From Forficula auricularia (taxonomy: Eukaryota > Arthropoda > Insecta > Dermaptera > Forficulidae), in contig JALMQS010000225.1 in assembly GCA_024734495.1 (NCBI GenBank), positions 14,666,096-14,730,095 of the forward strand: 64,000 nt of DNA. Direction: 5' to 3'. Below, one piece after another: positions 24,810-36,415 of the stretch (within the stretch, counting starts at the first letter, position 1; each line of letters starts with the position of its first letter). The notes below the pieces were generated by a model. It worked only from the letters and a program-made list of their open reading frames with translations. It did no database searches and was not told where the DNA came from. A program made the position numbers and the translations under genes.

Positions 24810-25630
24810 TGCAGTGACTTTTCAACCAGGGGATGGTGTCCAAAAATACCCTTCAATTTTTGAAATTTTATTTTAATTTTCACTTATTTTCGCAAATTCA
24901 ATCGAATTTGACGTAATTTTTGTTATTTTTGAAATTTTTACATTAGATTTTTAAAAAATATTTACATTTTGGGACCTACTCCTTAAACGGATACCTACTC
25001 CTTTCTGTGAGAGAGTATAGGAGTCAGAAATTAATTCTTGTGAAATAAACTCCCTCAGGTACACTGAGATGGAAATGGACCATCTTCCACAATGAATCAG
25101 CCTGTCCTATGAGAAAATCTTAAATTTCTCCTAATTCTCTTGCTATAAGCAAGCTATGACTTGTCTATAGCACTCTTAGTTATTTCCTGATCTTATAGTT
25201 ATATTGAGAGTTCTTAGAATTGGATTAGTCCACAGATTCTCGAATCATCTTTATTTATTCCTTTTTTGTATTATTTCTATTTTGATAGTTCCTCAGCGAG
25301 AAAATTTTTTATTTGACTCAAACTGGTCTGGACTAGTCTTTGTCATGCTTGAACTGGAAGATATACCAGGCAGAATTCCAAACCTTGTATCCTCGCCTTT
25401 TTCGGAAATATTTCATTTTAATTGCCCCTTGAAACCATGCTCCCAATTTTATTTCATTTCGAAAATTAATATAAATACTTTTCTAAACTCAACATGTTTT
25501 TTATTAGAAATATTTGAAATAACGGATAATAATTTGAAAATTTAAAGATTTTCCTGAAATTTTGAAATCGACCTTATATATTTATGTTTGAAATCGACCT
25601 TATATATTTATGAAAATACTCTATAATAGC
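24810..25630 (+). repeat. family H repeat, longest copy
   Basis: It starts at TTTTCAACCAGGGGATG and runs through AGTTCCTCAGCGAGAA and TGCTTGAACTGGAAGAT to the TCGACCTTATATATTTATG end, part of which is locally duplicated (25,565-25,610). It is inverted relative to the copy at 37,385-38,110. Confidence 0.65.
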
Positions 25631-25734
25631 TTGAGATTATAGATAAAAAACTGGCAAAAATATTTCATTGATATTTTTAACTTAGAAAAAAAAAAAAAAA
25701 AAAAAACTGAGTGGGAAAGTAGATACACTTGCCG

Positions 25735-25860
25735 ACTTTCCTCTTTCTTCAAGTGCCATACTCGATTCCGAGCGCCGGCGATTACTATGGAGAGTTTCCT
25801 CTCCATTATAATTTTCCTGGGAAAATTTTCACATGGTTGTTTTCCCATTGCCTTCCCCCT
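25735..25860 (+). repeat. dispersed repeat family G
   Basis: It contains TTCAAGTGCCATACTCGATT and TTGTTTTCCCATTGCCTTCC. The same family is at 43,365-43,570, with a fragment at 19,035-19,090. The 43 kb copy continues into a tRNA-like GGGCTTAAACCCGGGC segment, so family G may be a SINE. Confidence 0.55.
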
Positions 25861-26284
25861 GGAGATTATAAAGACAAAACGCCGGAGTAAAATTTAAACT
25901 ACAATTAAATTTTTCGTTATTTACTTCGTCAGACTGCATCCACCTTATATTGTCGTAAGGTTTGAAATTCACTCTAAAATGTTCTTTTTAACTATTCGTT
26001 TTAAATATAACAGAATCATCAAGATAAATAATCTTTCTGTCTACCTGTTAGGATTCAGATACCTAGGAACAGAAGATCGTAGAATTTTCCTTTTAAAGAA
26101 AAAATGTTTGCCTATTTATAAAATGAGAATTTAGACTTTTTATCTTTGAATTCAGTTCAAAAATGCATAAGTTCATAAAAAAAATCAAATATTGTATAGC
26201 CAAGTAATTCGGTAAATCGAATAGCTCAATAAAAAAAATATAGAAAATTAATCAAATAAAGGAATTTTATTGAATTTTAAACTA

Positions 26285-26600
26285 TTTTTTTAATGTATAA
26301 TTAAAGTTTTGAGCATCTTTTTTTTTAAATAGTTGGTAGTTTTTTCAAAAATCAGCTCGGGTTCAGATTAACCAAGATGTATTTTAAAAGAGAAAGAATT
26401 CAATACGGACAAATTCTAAGATTTTAGTAGAAATATTATTAAATTGCGATATCAGAGGGGATTCATCCCCCAGGAGTCGAACCTGAGAACTAACACACTA
26501 TCCGGGCAGTCAGCTCACACCCTCGAGACAAAAACCTCTCTCTGAATCGCAATATATGATATAAGCACAGAAATTTTTTTACTCCATTCTTCTATAACAG
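26285..26600 (-). mobile_element. tRNA-derived SINE (family S2), copy 1
   Basis: The minus strand shows a tRNA-like B box GGTTCGACTCCTGGGGGATG and an upstream GTGAGCTGACTGCCCGG. It ends in a TTTTAACT-type AT-rich tail. Confidence 0.6.
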
Positions 26601-26639
26601 AAATTAAAAAATTTAGCTTAAAATGAAAAAAAGTTTTTC

Positions 26640-26955
26640 ATACAAGTCCTCTTATTTAAATGTATAATTAAAGTTTTGAGCATCTTTTTTTTGAAAATAG
26701 TTGGTAGTTTTTTCTAAAAATCAGCTCGGGTTCAGATTAACCAAGATGTACTATATTTAAAAGAGAAAGAATTCAATCAATCTTTTTCGGACAAATTCTA
26801 AGATTTTAGCAGAAATATTATTAAATTGCGATATCAGAGAGGATTCATCCCCCCAGGAGTCGAACCTGAGAACTAGCATGCTTTCCGGGCAGTCAGCTCA
26901 CACCCTCGAGACAAAAACTCTCTCTGAATCGCAATATATGATATAAGCAACAGAA
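26640..26955 (-). mobile_element. tRNA-derived SINE (family S2), copy 2
   Basis: A near-identical direct repeat of copy 1, about 355 bp away, with the same B box and the same GAGCATCTTTTTTTTGAAA border. A segmental tandem duplication is likelier than two insertions, because the flanks match too. Confidence 0.65.
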
Positions 26956-26959
26956 ATAT

Positions 26960-27720
26960 TTTTTAATATAAATAAATATTTAAGAGTATATTAAGTATTA
27001 TAGACATAGTATTTATTGAATCGGAATGTTTTCTGGAATATTTGGGAAAACAAACTTCTGAAACACTAGCTTTTGAAATTAATATTATTAATCGAGAATT
27101 TAAAAAAAATGATTCTTTCGTAGTGGTGTTAATTGAAATCATTTATTTTAAATATTAAAAAGTTCATTCAATGTGATTTTACAGTAAAATTTAATAAATT
27201 ACAAAAAGTGGAATTATCCTTTTAGCTTATGAACAGTTCATATGCTGAATCCATTATAGCTAATCAGCTGGCCCGAATGTATTAATTAGTTGCCCTTTAG
27301 TCCCAAGTTTTATACTTTCTAGCTCAAACCTTTCACTGACAAATGACAAAACAGATTAGCAAGAAAGCGTAATTTTTTCAGTTTTTCTTCAATTATCTGA
27401 GTGAATATTTTTCTTTTCTTTGTTATCCATATTGAAATTAGAAATACTAGTAATAAAAAGAATGTGTTCTTAGTGCTTGGAGTGTCTTCTGATTCATCAG
27501 CTCAGCTTGCTGGTCAATTGAAGGGTCAATGGGCATGCTTAACTAGTGATCTTGGACGCCTTCGATGTCGCCGACTCCTTCTATGTCTCATTCAATTCAT
27601 TTCGTTCTTTCCAAATGGATGGTCTATAAATCAATCAAGAAATGAATTCATTAATACCAATACATTTTATATTTGCGATATGATTCATGCAATGGTTGGA
27701 ATATTTCTACATATTATATC
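26960..27720. other. no gene recognised
   Basis: AT-rich. A 138-codon frame beginning at 27,401 includes a more balanced stretch (27,480-27,600) but runs into repeat DNA at its end. No family recognised. Confidence 0.35.
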
Positions 27721-27884
27721 CAAGGCTGTAGCCAGATGGGGAGGGGGGTCAGGGTCACCCACCAGGGAAGTCCTCAGAAAAAAAAATTTTGAGCCACGTC
27801 CCGGTACGAGGTTTTAAAATTTTTCGCGACCCACATTTAATTACAAAACAGATTTTATTTTTTAATAAAAATCAATTTATTTGT

Positions 27885-28035
27885 TTAAGTGGACTCGGGT
27901 TCCAATCCGACTCGAGGCATCCGGCTAAAATCTGACCCCCGGGGTAGGGACAAATTTAAAAAAACAATAAATAGTATCGTAAATGGCTTATGGCTAGAAA
28001 GGCTGAAAAGCCAAAAAAATTATTTGTTTGTTTAT
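27885..28035 (+). mobile_element. tRNA-derived SINE (family S1), partial
   Basis: It begins within the B box (GGGTTCCAATCCGACTCG) and continues through GGCATCCGGCTAAAATCTGA and the TAGTATCGTAAATGGCTTAT body. The A-box half is missing. Confidence 0.7.
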
Positions 28036-28152
28036 TTCATACACAAAAATCGCAAAATAATTATAAAAGAAAAATATAAGTAATTAAAAAATTAACAATT
28101 ATATTCATTTAAAACTTACTTAATAAATGAAGTAAAGTTTGTTTCCAGATAT

Positions 28153-28860
28153 TTTGTCCTTAGTGCGAACGATGAAAATAGTTTGTCATCACGTAACAAT
28201 TTCAAATTAGGAGGTAATGATGGAGAAAATTTTGAAATTAGGATTACAGACCAGGAGATTCAGAAAATTTGAGCAGTGTAAAAAGAGAAAATGTATCAGA
28301 AAACGAAGATGTTTCCGAAAAAATCAAATCAATACTATTCGATATTATAGAAAATATTTCAAAAATGATGAATATGATGATATATCATGTATTTCAGCAT
28401 GATCAAATCAATACTATTTGATATTATAGAAAATATTTCAAAAAATGATGAATATGATGATATATCATGTATTTCAGCATGATCCTACTCGAAAATTTCA
28501 AGGGAATTATGTTATGGTATTAGGACAAGGTTTCTCAGAAGACCCGCCAGAAACACTTTATTATAATGACTCGGCCACGAGGAGGCATATTTGTCGAAGC
28601 GAAAAGTTGTTTATTAGGAAATAAAAATCAAGATACTTCAAAAGAAGAAAACGGAGAGAATTTATTATAAAAGAAGAGGAAAAATTGGAAAAAATTTGAA
28701 ATTAGGATTACAGACCAGGAAATTCAGAAAATTTGAACAGTGTAAAAAAAGAGAATGTGTCAGAAAACGAAGATGTTTCCGAAAAAATCAAATCTATTCG
28801 ATATTATAGAAAATATTTCAATAAAATGATGAATATTATTGATATATTACATTAGAAAAT
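28153..28860 (+). pseudogene. decayed coding-like repeat, copies 1 and 2
   Basis: I do not recognise the family. Copy 1 (from about 28,153) reads, with frameshifts, FVLSANDENSLSSRNNFKLG, then RENVSENEDVSEKIKSILF, then PTRKFQGNYVMVLGQGFSE. Part of it (about 28,395-28,470) is duplicated immediately, and the block beginning GAAATTAGGATTACAGACCA recurs at 28,690. Ser/Glu/Lys-rich segments and frame-preserved variation suggest a former coding region, probably of a transposon, now broken by stops. Confidence 0.4.
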
Positions 28861-28984
28861 AGTAATGATGATCAAATGAGTATCCAGTTCAGTATCTATA
28901 TCAGATACTATAGTAAGTGGTTTTTGATTAAATTAATATTGTAATATTGTATTTATTATTTTACATTAGTATCAAAAGATTAAA

Positions 28985-29150
28985 ACTGGGGAGGGGGGGG
29001 GGGGGGTCAAAAAATAAAAATTCTATCTTTTTGGACCAAACTCTACCAAATTTTATATACATATTCTGTGGGTCCCCAGAAGGCTAGAAATGCAAAATCT
29101 AACAACCCAAAATGGGGGGGTCAAAAATGAAAGCCTAGACCCGTATACGA
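28985..29150 (-). repeat. ~110-bp repeat unit plus G-run
   Basis: It contains a G-rich run near 28,990-29,006 and one and a half units of the repeat described at 9,810. Confidence 0.6.
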
Positions 29151-29239
29151 TACTCAAGCTCACCCATAAAATTTAAAATATATTTTAAATTACATAAATA
29201 CATATCTAAATGTAAATAAAGTATATGGTATGAATTTGA

Positions 29240-29580
29240 TATTTTCAGCAATGATCCTACTCGAAAATTTCAAGGGGATTATGTTATGGTATTAGGACAA
29301 GGTTTCTCAGAACACCCGCCAGAAACTCTTATTAAAATGACCTTGCCACGAGGAGGCATATTTGTAGAATCGAAAAGTTGTTTACTAGGAAATAAAAATC
29401 AAGATACTTCAAAAGAAGAAAACGGAGAAGAATTTATTATAAAAGAAGAGGGAAAAAATTTGAAATTAGGATTACAGACAGGGAGATTCAGAAAATTTGA
29501 ACATGTGTAAAAAGGAGAATGTATCAGAAAACGAAGATGTTTCCGAAAAAATAAAATCCATACTATTCGATATTATAGAC
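29240..29580 (+). pseudogene. decayed coding-like repeat, copy 3
   Basis: Same family as at 28,153, and the best-kept segment: DPTRKFQGDYVMVLGQGFSE, then TLPRGGIFVESKSCLLGNK and a Glu/Lys-rich stretch. Product unknown. Confidence 0.4.
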
Positions 29581-29879
29581 AACTAGCTGCAAGGCCCGCC
29601 TTATTTTCAACCGTTCCAATGCCCATGTTAACACAAAAACAAAAGGCCGAAGAAAGTTCGTTCTTGTACTAAAATTTTTGTATTTTCTTTATCCAGACAA
29701 CCGATTTTTAACTCTCTAGTCTTAAAACTTCCATTTCAAAAATGCAGAAAACCTCATTTTTTCGCCGATTTTATTTATATTTTAAAGTCATATCATAGTG
29801 GTAAGTATAAAAGAGTCTTGGAAAAAAATTTGCAAATTGTGCTCCATTTACTGTATGGCTTACATATAGGTATTTTGAT

Positions 29880-30640
29880 TTAGGATTGAAGACTCAAGAC
29901 TCCCAACATATGCCCTGAACTATAAACCCAAAGGAAAAAGAGATCCCGGACGCCCTAGAGGACGATGGCAGAATAATGTCTTAAGGCCGGTTCACACGAG
30001 ACATTTTCTCTTACTTGTTCCTTACTTGTCGCTTTACTTATTTAATTTGGAGGCATAGAGAGGTTCGAAATGACTTCGGACTGTCTTACTAGCATGCTTA
30101 CTTCTTTCAAAAGATAGAATATGTTCTAAAAAAGAGTTTAGCTACTTGATTCTAGTAGTAGCAGCCAATCGGAAAGCATTATTTTATCACGTGTGTGATA
30201 TGCGCGTTGGCACAATACATCAGCTGATATTTTGTTTCTCATTGTTCAACTCTTTACTGCAATGAATAAAGAGAATATGCCTTCTAAATTCGTCTGCGAT
30301 TGATAATTTCTGCAATAATATTATTCTCAGCCATTTTTGTTTGCATCTGAGCTGTAACTGAAAGATGATAGCCCAGCTGTTTGGCTCAAAGGTTTCATTA
30401 TCTGGACTGCATACCTGCACGCGCAACATAACCGGACAACTTGAAATATTTTCTGAAAAAGCTCTGTGTGAATTCAACAGGAAAAAATCAGCCTGACTGA
30501 TTTATCTTCAAATTGAAAGTAGAGCAAACAAGTAAGAGCAAGTAGCAGAAAAAGCCTCGTGTGAACCGCCCTTTAGTCGGAACAGGCTTAACCCTTGACT
30601 GCAAATGATGATGATGATTTATGAGGGAAAAGAGAATTCT
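29880..30640 (+). mobile_element. LINE 3' end split by a MITE
   Basis: Left of the insertion the frame reads GKRDPGRPRGRWQNNVL; right of it, VGTGLTLDCK then stop and a TGATGATGATGAT tail. This is the standard C-terminus and simple-repeat tail of a non-LTR element. Removing the 589-bp insert plus one TTA rejoins the frame exactly. Confidence 0.7.
29984..30572. mobile_element. PIF/Harbinger-like MITE
   Basis: The terminal inverted repeats are AGGCCGGTTCACACGAG and CTCGTGTGAACCGCCCT (16 of 17 matching). A direct TTA on each side (29,981-29,983 and 30,573-30,575) gives the 3-bp target duplication typical of PIF/Harbinger. The 589 bp contain no transposase; the 85-codon minus frame inside is probably chance. 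Confidence 0.8.
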
Positions 30641-30957
30641 AAGCTTTGAGTTATCGTGAGTAAATAGTGAGACACATAAAACAAATATGTAGTTCATGCT
30701 TTTCAGAAATTTCTAAAAACAATAAATAAGTAAAATAAAAATATATTATATATTAATGTACACATCATGAAGTTATCGCGTGTTTTTTCGTGATTTTTTA
30801 TGGGTAAGCTTGCTATAAACATAAAAACAAAAAGTTTTTGAGCGAATTCAATACTCCGGTCGCCCGAGGATCCCATGACAAAACCTACGTATGGCAAGGT
30901 TATTTTTTTTTATTCAAATGGGTTTTGAAATAAGTTAATTGAAAAGTTTTTGTTTTG

Positions 30958-31350
30958 CCGAGAGTAGCAGAGTTGTTGATTCCCAAAGAGAAACAAAGAG
31001 GTTGTCCTCTGCTTGATGCAAATAAACATATACACATATATATCAAGATGATATATCTGTATATATTATTTAGTTTGTTTGAAGACTTGGTCTTCATCAT
31101 CAGTCTTTCTTCAATTATAAATGTTTTTCATGGAGTCAATATCATATGGATATTGAAAACTTGGTGTTCCTTCGTCACTGGAATGCTAGAACTAACCTAT
31201 AATTGAAGAAAGACTGATGATGAAGACCAAGTCTTCGAAACTATAGTCTCAAACAAATAAATAATATATACAGATATATCATCTTGATATATATGTGTAT
31301 ATGTTTATTTGCATCAAGCAGAGGACAACCTCTTTGTTTCTCTTTTTTGA
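30958..31350. mobile_element. fold-back element, family C (hammerhead-like arms)
   Basis: The outer arms are AAAGAGGTTGTCCTCTGCTT and its complement; the middle arms carry ATATATCAAGATGATATATC. Inner segments have TTGAAGAAAGACTGATGATG on the plus strand and its complement on the left. The right arm holds a complete hammerhead-like motif; the left arm has lost the GAAACTATAGTCT block. Confidence 0.75.
31214..31248 (+). ncRNA. hammerhead-like motif C1
   Basis: CTGATGA, T, GAAGAC, CAA loop, GTCTTC, GAA, then the 8-nt palindrome ACTATAGT, then C. All invariant core positions of a hammerhead (CUGANGA, GAA, A-U, H) are met. Stem III would have to form between two molecules. Stem I is weak (two pairs). 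Confidence 0.4.
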
Positions 31351-33774
31351 AATAAGTAACCAATTTGAAACTACCTTTTGTATGTTATATGGAAGAATGC
31401 TTTTTTTATTGCAAACCCGGAAATGAGAAGCACAAGGGCAGAGAAGATAGGGAGTAAGAGATAAGGTGAACGCCTGTATAAATGGGTATGTAAATAAACG
31501 AAGCGTGTCTTCCAACCTAGCGTTATGCTATCTAGTCTATACTCTAGCTATTATCCAAGCTCTACTAGGAGGGTAAATAACAAGAGTGCATGCAGAGAGG
31601 CTAAGTTAATCTATAGTACTATTACTCGGTGCACTTGGTTCTATTGAATTCATCCGAGAGCATTCAATTTTATTTTTAACCGACTTCAAAAAAGGAGGAG
31701 GTTGTCAATTCGACTGAATTTGTTTTTTGTATCTATGTTATTCGATTTCTTCGCCAATTGTGAACAGATTTTGATGCTTTTTTTTCATTGGGTTCAGTCT
31801 AGTTCCCGATTGGTCCCGTTTTTCATTGTTATTGGACCTTTTTTGCTATGTTTGTTCAGGCATAACTTCTTTGTTTATGAACCGATTTTAATGATTCTTT
31901 CTGGGTTTGGATCAGTATAGCTCCAAGATAGTCAAGTTATCTAACTATTTATTTATTTTATCTATGTTCAGCGAGAACTTTTTGCCACGTGGATTATTAT
32001 TATTATTATTGTTATTATTAGAAAGGGGTATCTTTAGGGATGGTCCCATATTAATTTGGTCAAGTTCTGATGATATGATCAATGACGAAATAACGTAAAT
32101 CTCCAATTCTTATGAGAAAATAATCGAAATTATAATAAATAAAATCTTTTATAAAAAATACTTAAAACATTCATTTAAAAACCGCAAACGTTTCGAGAGA
32201 ATTTCTATATTTATGAATTGAATTTTTATTATCATTTTCTGATTCATTCGCCTGACGCTTTCTCTTACGAGATACATACAAAATATTATATTAAGTCACT
32301 ATTATTAACCTCACTAAAAAGAGAAAAATAAAAAATAATTTTTATAAAAAAATCAAACCGACAAAAAAATTAAATACAACAAAAATAAACTGCAACGGAT
32401 CGTTGCTAAACTTTATCTAAATTCATTTGAAATATTAATATGTTCTTGAGTAAAGTACTTTAAAATATAATTTTACTAAAAACTTTATTTAACCTTTTTT
32501 GTGGTCCCAAGGTACTTAATTAGGATATTAAATTTCGATCAAAATTGGTTAAGTCATTTTTCAAGATATTTAGAAAAAACTAAAAAAGTACTGAAATAAA
32601 GTACTAATGTTTGTGGACCGATATGTACCAAAAACTAATCAGCGCTTCATTTTGTTAAACTAATGGTAGGTTTTCAATTTCATTTCAATCAGCGCAACGG
32701 TGTGGAAAAATCGTGGACGAAAAAACGATAACACACATATACATACATCCATCCATCCTTCCATCCAGCCATCCCCACGCACTTCCAAAAAAAATGGCAC
32801 TTTTTGGCCTCTCGACGAGATTCCAGGTAATTTTTGGCAAAACCGTCACGTGCTAAAATTCAATCTCATTGAATACTTCAATTTGTGACCTTAATTGAGT
32901 CTATGGGTTCCGTAGTCTTTACCTGAGGACCCTTTGAAGTCGCGCTTGGCGCGAGAGCGATTCCAATACTTTCTCCCATGCTTCGCATTGGATAAAGTAA
33001 AAATCAATATGAGAACTCAAAAATAAAATAAAATGCACTAAAAGGTATAAAATAATTATCTAATTTAGTTACAACTAAACGACGAAATATTAACATGAAA
33101 TCCCTTTTTGAAGTCGGTGCTAAACAAACTATATAAGCGAGCGTACCCGCCAAACTTACTAAGTAAGATCCGTTGAGTGCGATTCATAAAATGTATATTC
33201 TTGGCACCGACTTCAAAAAGGGATTTCATGTTAATATTTCGTCGTTTAGTTGTAACTAAATTAGATAATTATTTTATACCTTTTAGTGCATTTATTTTGA
33301 TTTTTGAGTTCTCATTATTTTATTTGTTGCATTTAATTTTTTTGAAGTCGGTTTTATTTTTTTTTATAAAAATTATTTTTTAACACGCTTTAATTAGCTT
33401 GGTTTGTATGTATATATCAATGTGACGGAATCTTTCAACGTAATTTTCACCACCTTAAAGCAGTCTGATTAAATTGAATATTTCCATACTTATTAAGAAC
33501 CGATGACAATACAATAATTTTAAACAATAGAGCTGAAAAATTAACAGGGGGAGGGGCGAAATTTGGAAATTATAGCCAAACTCCAAACTCAACCAAAACT
33601 TGTATACATTATCCGTGGAACCCCAGAAGGACAAAAATACAAAAATTAACAAAATTGAGTGGAAATTGGGAAAATATACTAGACTAGACTCATGTCAAAT
33701 TTAGTTTTAGTTTATCGATGTATGCTCGGAATTGTGTCCATTTTAAGACTTAAAAGTAAAAATATATTTAAAAA

Positions 33775-34010
33775 CCCCAAAAACACCCTTTGTCAGTAAT
33801 GCATTAAAAAGTATAAAATAATGTACCTAAAAACTTTTTTATGTCCAATAATTAAGTCAAAAAGCGTGGGGCACTTTTGTCGAAATTAATTAATACTATC
33901 TACAGGCTTCTCATCAAAGACGCTTTTTGACTTAGTTATTGGACATAAAAAAGTTTTAAGTACATTATTTTATACTTTTTAGTCCATTACTGACAAAAGC
34001 GTGTTTTTTT
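33775..34010. repeat. palindromic MITE-like repeat
   Basis: The arms contain AAGTATAAAATAATGTAC and TTATTGGACATAAAAAAGTT with their complements. No open frame. Confidence 0.75.
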
Positions 34011-34382
34011 AATTTTTTAAACTATAATTTTATATTTGCGATTAAAAATTTCTAAACCGTGGAGAAAATCATTTTCAAGCATGCTTTTTTCTATCTGTTT
34101 TTGTGTCTATCTAAAATCCAGATAGAAACGATAACTCAAGAACAGATGGAAATATAAAGTTTGTACTTGTGTCAAAATACTTGTATTTTCTAAGCGAAGA
34201 ATTGATTAAATTTTGGTGTTTTATCTTTAGAACTTTCGTTTCAAAAATGCACTGAATCAGTAAAAATCAAATTGTCATTTCGGTATGCTAGAAGCACATA
34301 GCTAATGAAGAGAAATTTGCCATAATTTGATATTAATAAACGATACTGTTTGGCTAATTCAAACCATTCAGTGAAAAAATAA

Positions 34383-34745
34383 TTTTTAAGAAAAAAATAA
34401 AACCGACTTCAAAAAAATTAAATGCAACAAATAAAATACATAAAAGGTATAAAATAATTATTATCTTATTTAGTTACAACTAAACGACGAAATATTAACA
34501 TGAAATTACTTTTTGAAGTCGGTGCCAAACATATACCTTTTATGAATCGCACTCGACGGATCTTACTTAAGTACGTTTGGCGGGTGCGTCTCGCTATAGG
34601 TATAGTTTGTTTGGCACCGACTTCAAAAATAATTTCATGTTAATATTTCGTCGTTTAGTCTGTAACTAAATAAGATAATAATTATTTTTACCTTTTTAGT
34701 GTATTTTATTTGTTGCATTTAATTTTTTTGAAGTCGGTTTTATTT
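34383..34745. repeat. compact palindrome of the CCGACTTCAAAAA family
   Basis: It begins ATAAAACCGACTTCAAAAAA and ends with the complement. The inner motif GGCACCGACTTCAAAAA appears on both arms around a centre with GACGGATCTTACTTAAGTAC. A diverged sister palindrome is at 32,990-33,345. Confidence 0.8.
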
Positions 34746-35026
34746 TGTTCTTAAAATTATTTTTATTTTTCTCTTTTTAGTGATGTTATTAATAGTGACT
34801 TAATATATATTTTTTACAAAAGATTTTATTTATTATAATTTCGATTATTTGGTCATAAGAATTGGAGATTTACGTTATTTTGTCGTTGATCATATCATCA
34901 GAACTTGACCAAATTAATATGGCACCATCCCTAAGATACCTCCTTTCCAATAAAAAAAGAATCATTGAAATCGGTTCATAAACAAAGAAGTTAGGCCTGA
35001 ACAAACCTAACAAAAAGTTCTAATAC

Positions 35027-36311
35027 CAGGGGCGTGCTGGCCCGCCGGGACACCGGGCAAATGCCCGGTGGGACGCTGCCCGCCACATTAAAAATTAAGA
35101 ATATTTTAAAAGAACAAGATCTTTGACGCCGATTCATTTTCAAGGGCCACTTGTCTATTCGATGATTATAGCAAAAACCTTCCTTTTAGTTTTAAAGTTC
35201 CTCTCCTTCGTAATTCATGCCCTTCGGTCTCCATCTCGATCACTTGCGAGAGCCCTTTGGTTCTCCTTTTTATCTATTCCTTTATTTTTCGCCGGTGGTC
35301 CTGCTATATTCGGTGATATTGTCAGTTGCAAAAAACAGGAGGGGGTGGAAGGTCTTTTACAATGTTTTTCACACATGTGGGTATTCTATGACCGACTCTG
35401 GCGCCTGGTCTCACAAAGAAGTTTCCAAAGTTTTTTGAGTGTATTGGACAGTGATGAGATTATTGACAAAGTGGCCAAACAAAATGAATTATTACGAAAG
35501 CATCTATCACGAGACGTCCTGTGTTAATGTAAACAGAGGCGTATTTTCGGGGGGTCCATGGGGTCTGGATCCCCCCCCCCCCTAAAGCTCTAAGAATTTT
35601 TTATTTGTTATTTGAAATATATAAATATATGGTAGGTAATATTGTATTTTATTATTATATTTTTCCACTTTTTTAATTACTCTTATTATATGTTTATGCT
35701 AAGATGTCATCCGAAATTGGTCCACCAGGATACACCACCTACACGGAGTCGCGGCGGCCATTTGGCTGAAATTATATTCCAAACATAATGTCATCGAATA
35801 TTCTTTAAAATAAAATAAAAATTGTGGCAATATCACTTAAAGAGGTTTTTTTTTATTTTATTTTAAAGTTCGACCGCTCTTAATGAAAAAACCTGTATAA
35901 TGTATATTAAAAAAAATATAAGATATATTAAATTTTTGTATTTTTTCAATAATAGACCCCTCCCAGAAGAAAATTGTAAATACGCCACTGAATGTAAGTA
36001 ACATTTACCTACTGAGTTAGATCTTACATAGATTTATGTCGCTATTAAATAACACGTTTGCTCAATGTTGATTATTAAATTTTGATTATAGAATCGACCG
36101 CCTATACATAGCATCTAATTGAAATAATCTTTCGTCGGATATTTTCAAAACACAGATTTTCTTTTAACGACTAGTTTACAAACACCAATACTGTTTCTGT
36201 GGTATTTCATGAAATGAATAAATAAGCATTATTAACAAATTAAATAAAAATAAGTGGGCTGAAATTGTGTCGCATATCCAGGGCCGCCCCGTGCCAGCCA
36301 GCACGCCCCTG
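35027..36311. mobile_element. hAT-like transposon, non-autonomous
   Basis: Perfect 15-bp terminal inverted repeats CAGGGGCGTGCTGGC / GCCAGCACGCCCCTG are flanked by an exact 8-bp target duplication TCTAATAC (35,019-35,026 and 36,312-36,319), diagnostic of hAT. The 1,285 bp include a second hAT insertion. Open frames of 134 and 73 codons (35,123-35,527) show no hAT dimerisation or BED motif I can recognise. Confidence 0.9.
35534..35990. mobile_element. second hAT-like element nested in the first
   Basis: The ends CAGAGGCGTATTT and AAATACGCCACTG are inverted with one mismatch. The flanks AATGTAAA (35,526-35,533) and AATGTAAG (35,991-35,998) match at 7 of 8 bases. The 457 bp have no coding capacity. 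Confidence 0.8.
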
Positions 36312-36415
36312 TCTAATACCAATGAAAAAAAAACGGGACCAATCGGAATATGAGGAGACACAAAAAAAAAATTGTCGAATAGAGAACCTCCTCCTTTTTT
36401 GAAGTCGGTTAAAAA

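Larger units (their letters stand above)
31672..36415. mobile_element. composite of nested fold-backs (CCGACTTCAAAAA family)
   Basis: Ends AACCGACTTCAAAAAAGGAG (31,679) and CTCCTTTTTTGAAGTCGGTT (to about 36,411) are inverted. The arms share GTTTATGAACCGATTT and ACTTGACCAAATTAATAT-type blocks. Within are palindromes around 32,990-33,345, 33,775-34,010 and 34,383-34,745, and a hAT element in the right arm. The same single arm is at 7,095-7,555. No transposase of the host element is recognised. Confidence 0.65.

Noticed and set aside
30220..30477. 85-codon minus-strand frame within the PIF-like MITE
   Set aside because: Short, no known motif, and inside a non-autonomous element; likely chance.
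35123..35527. 134-codon frame inside the hAT element as a transposase
   Set aside because: No BED finger, RNase H-like or hATC motif is recognisable in it or in the overlapping 73-codon frame.
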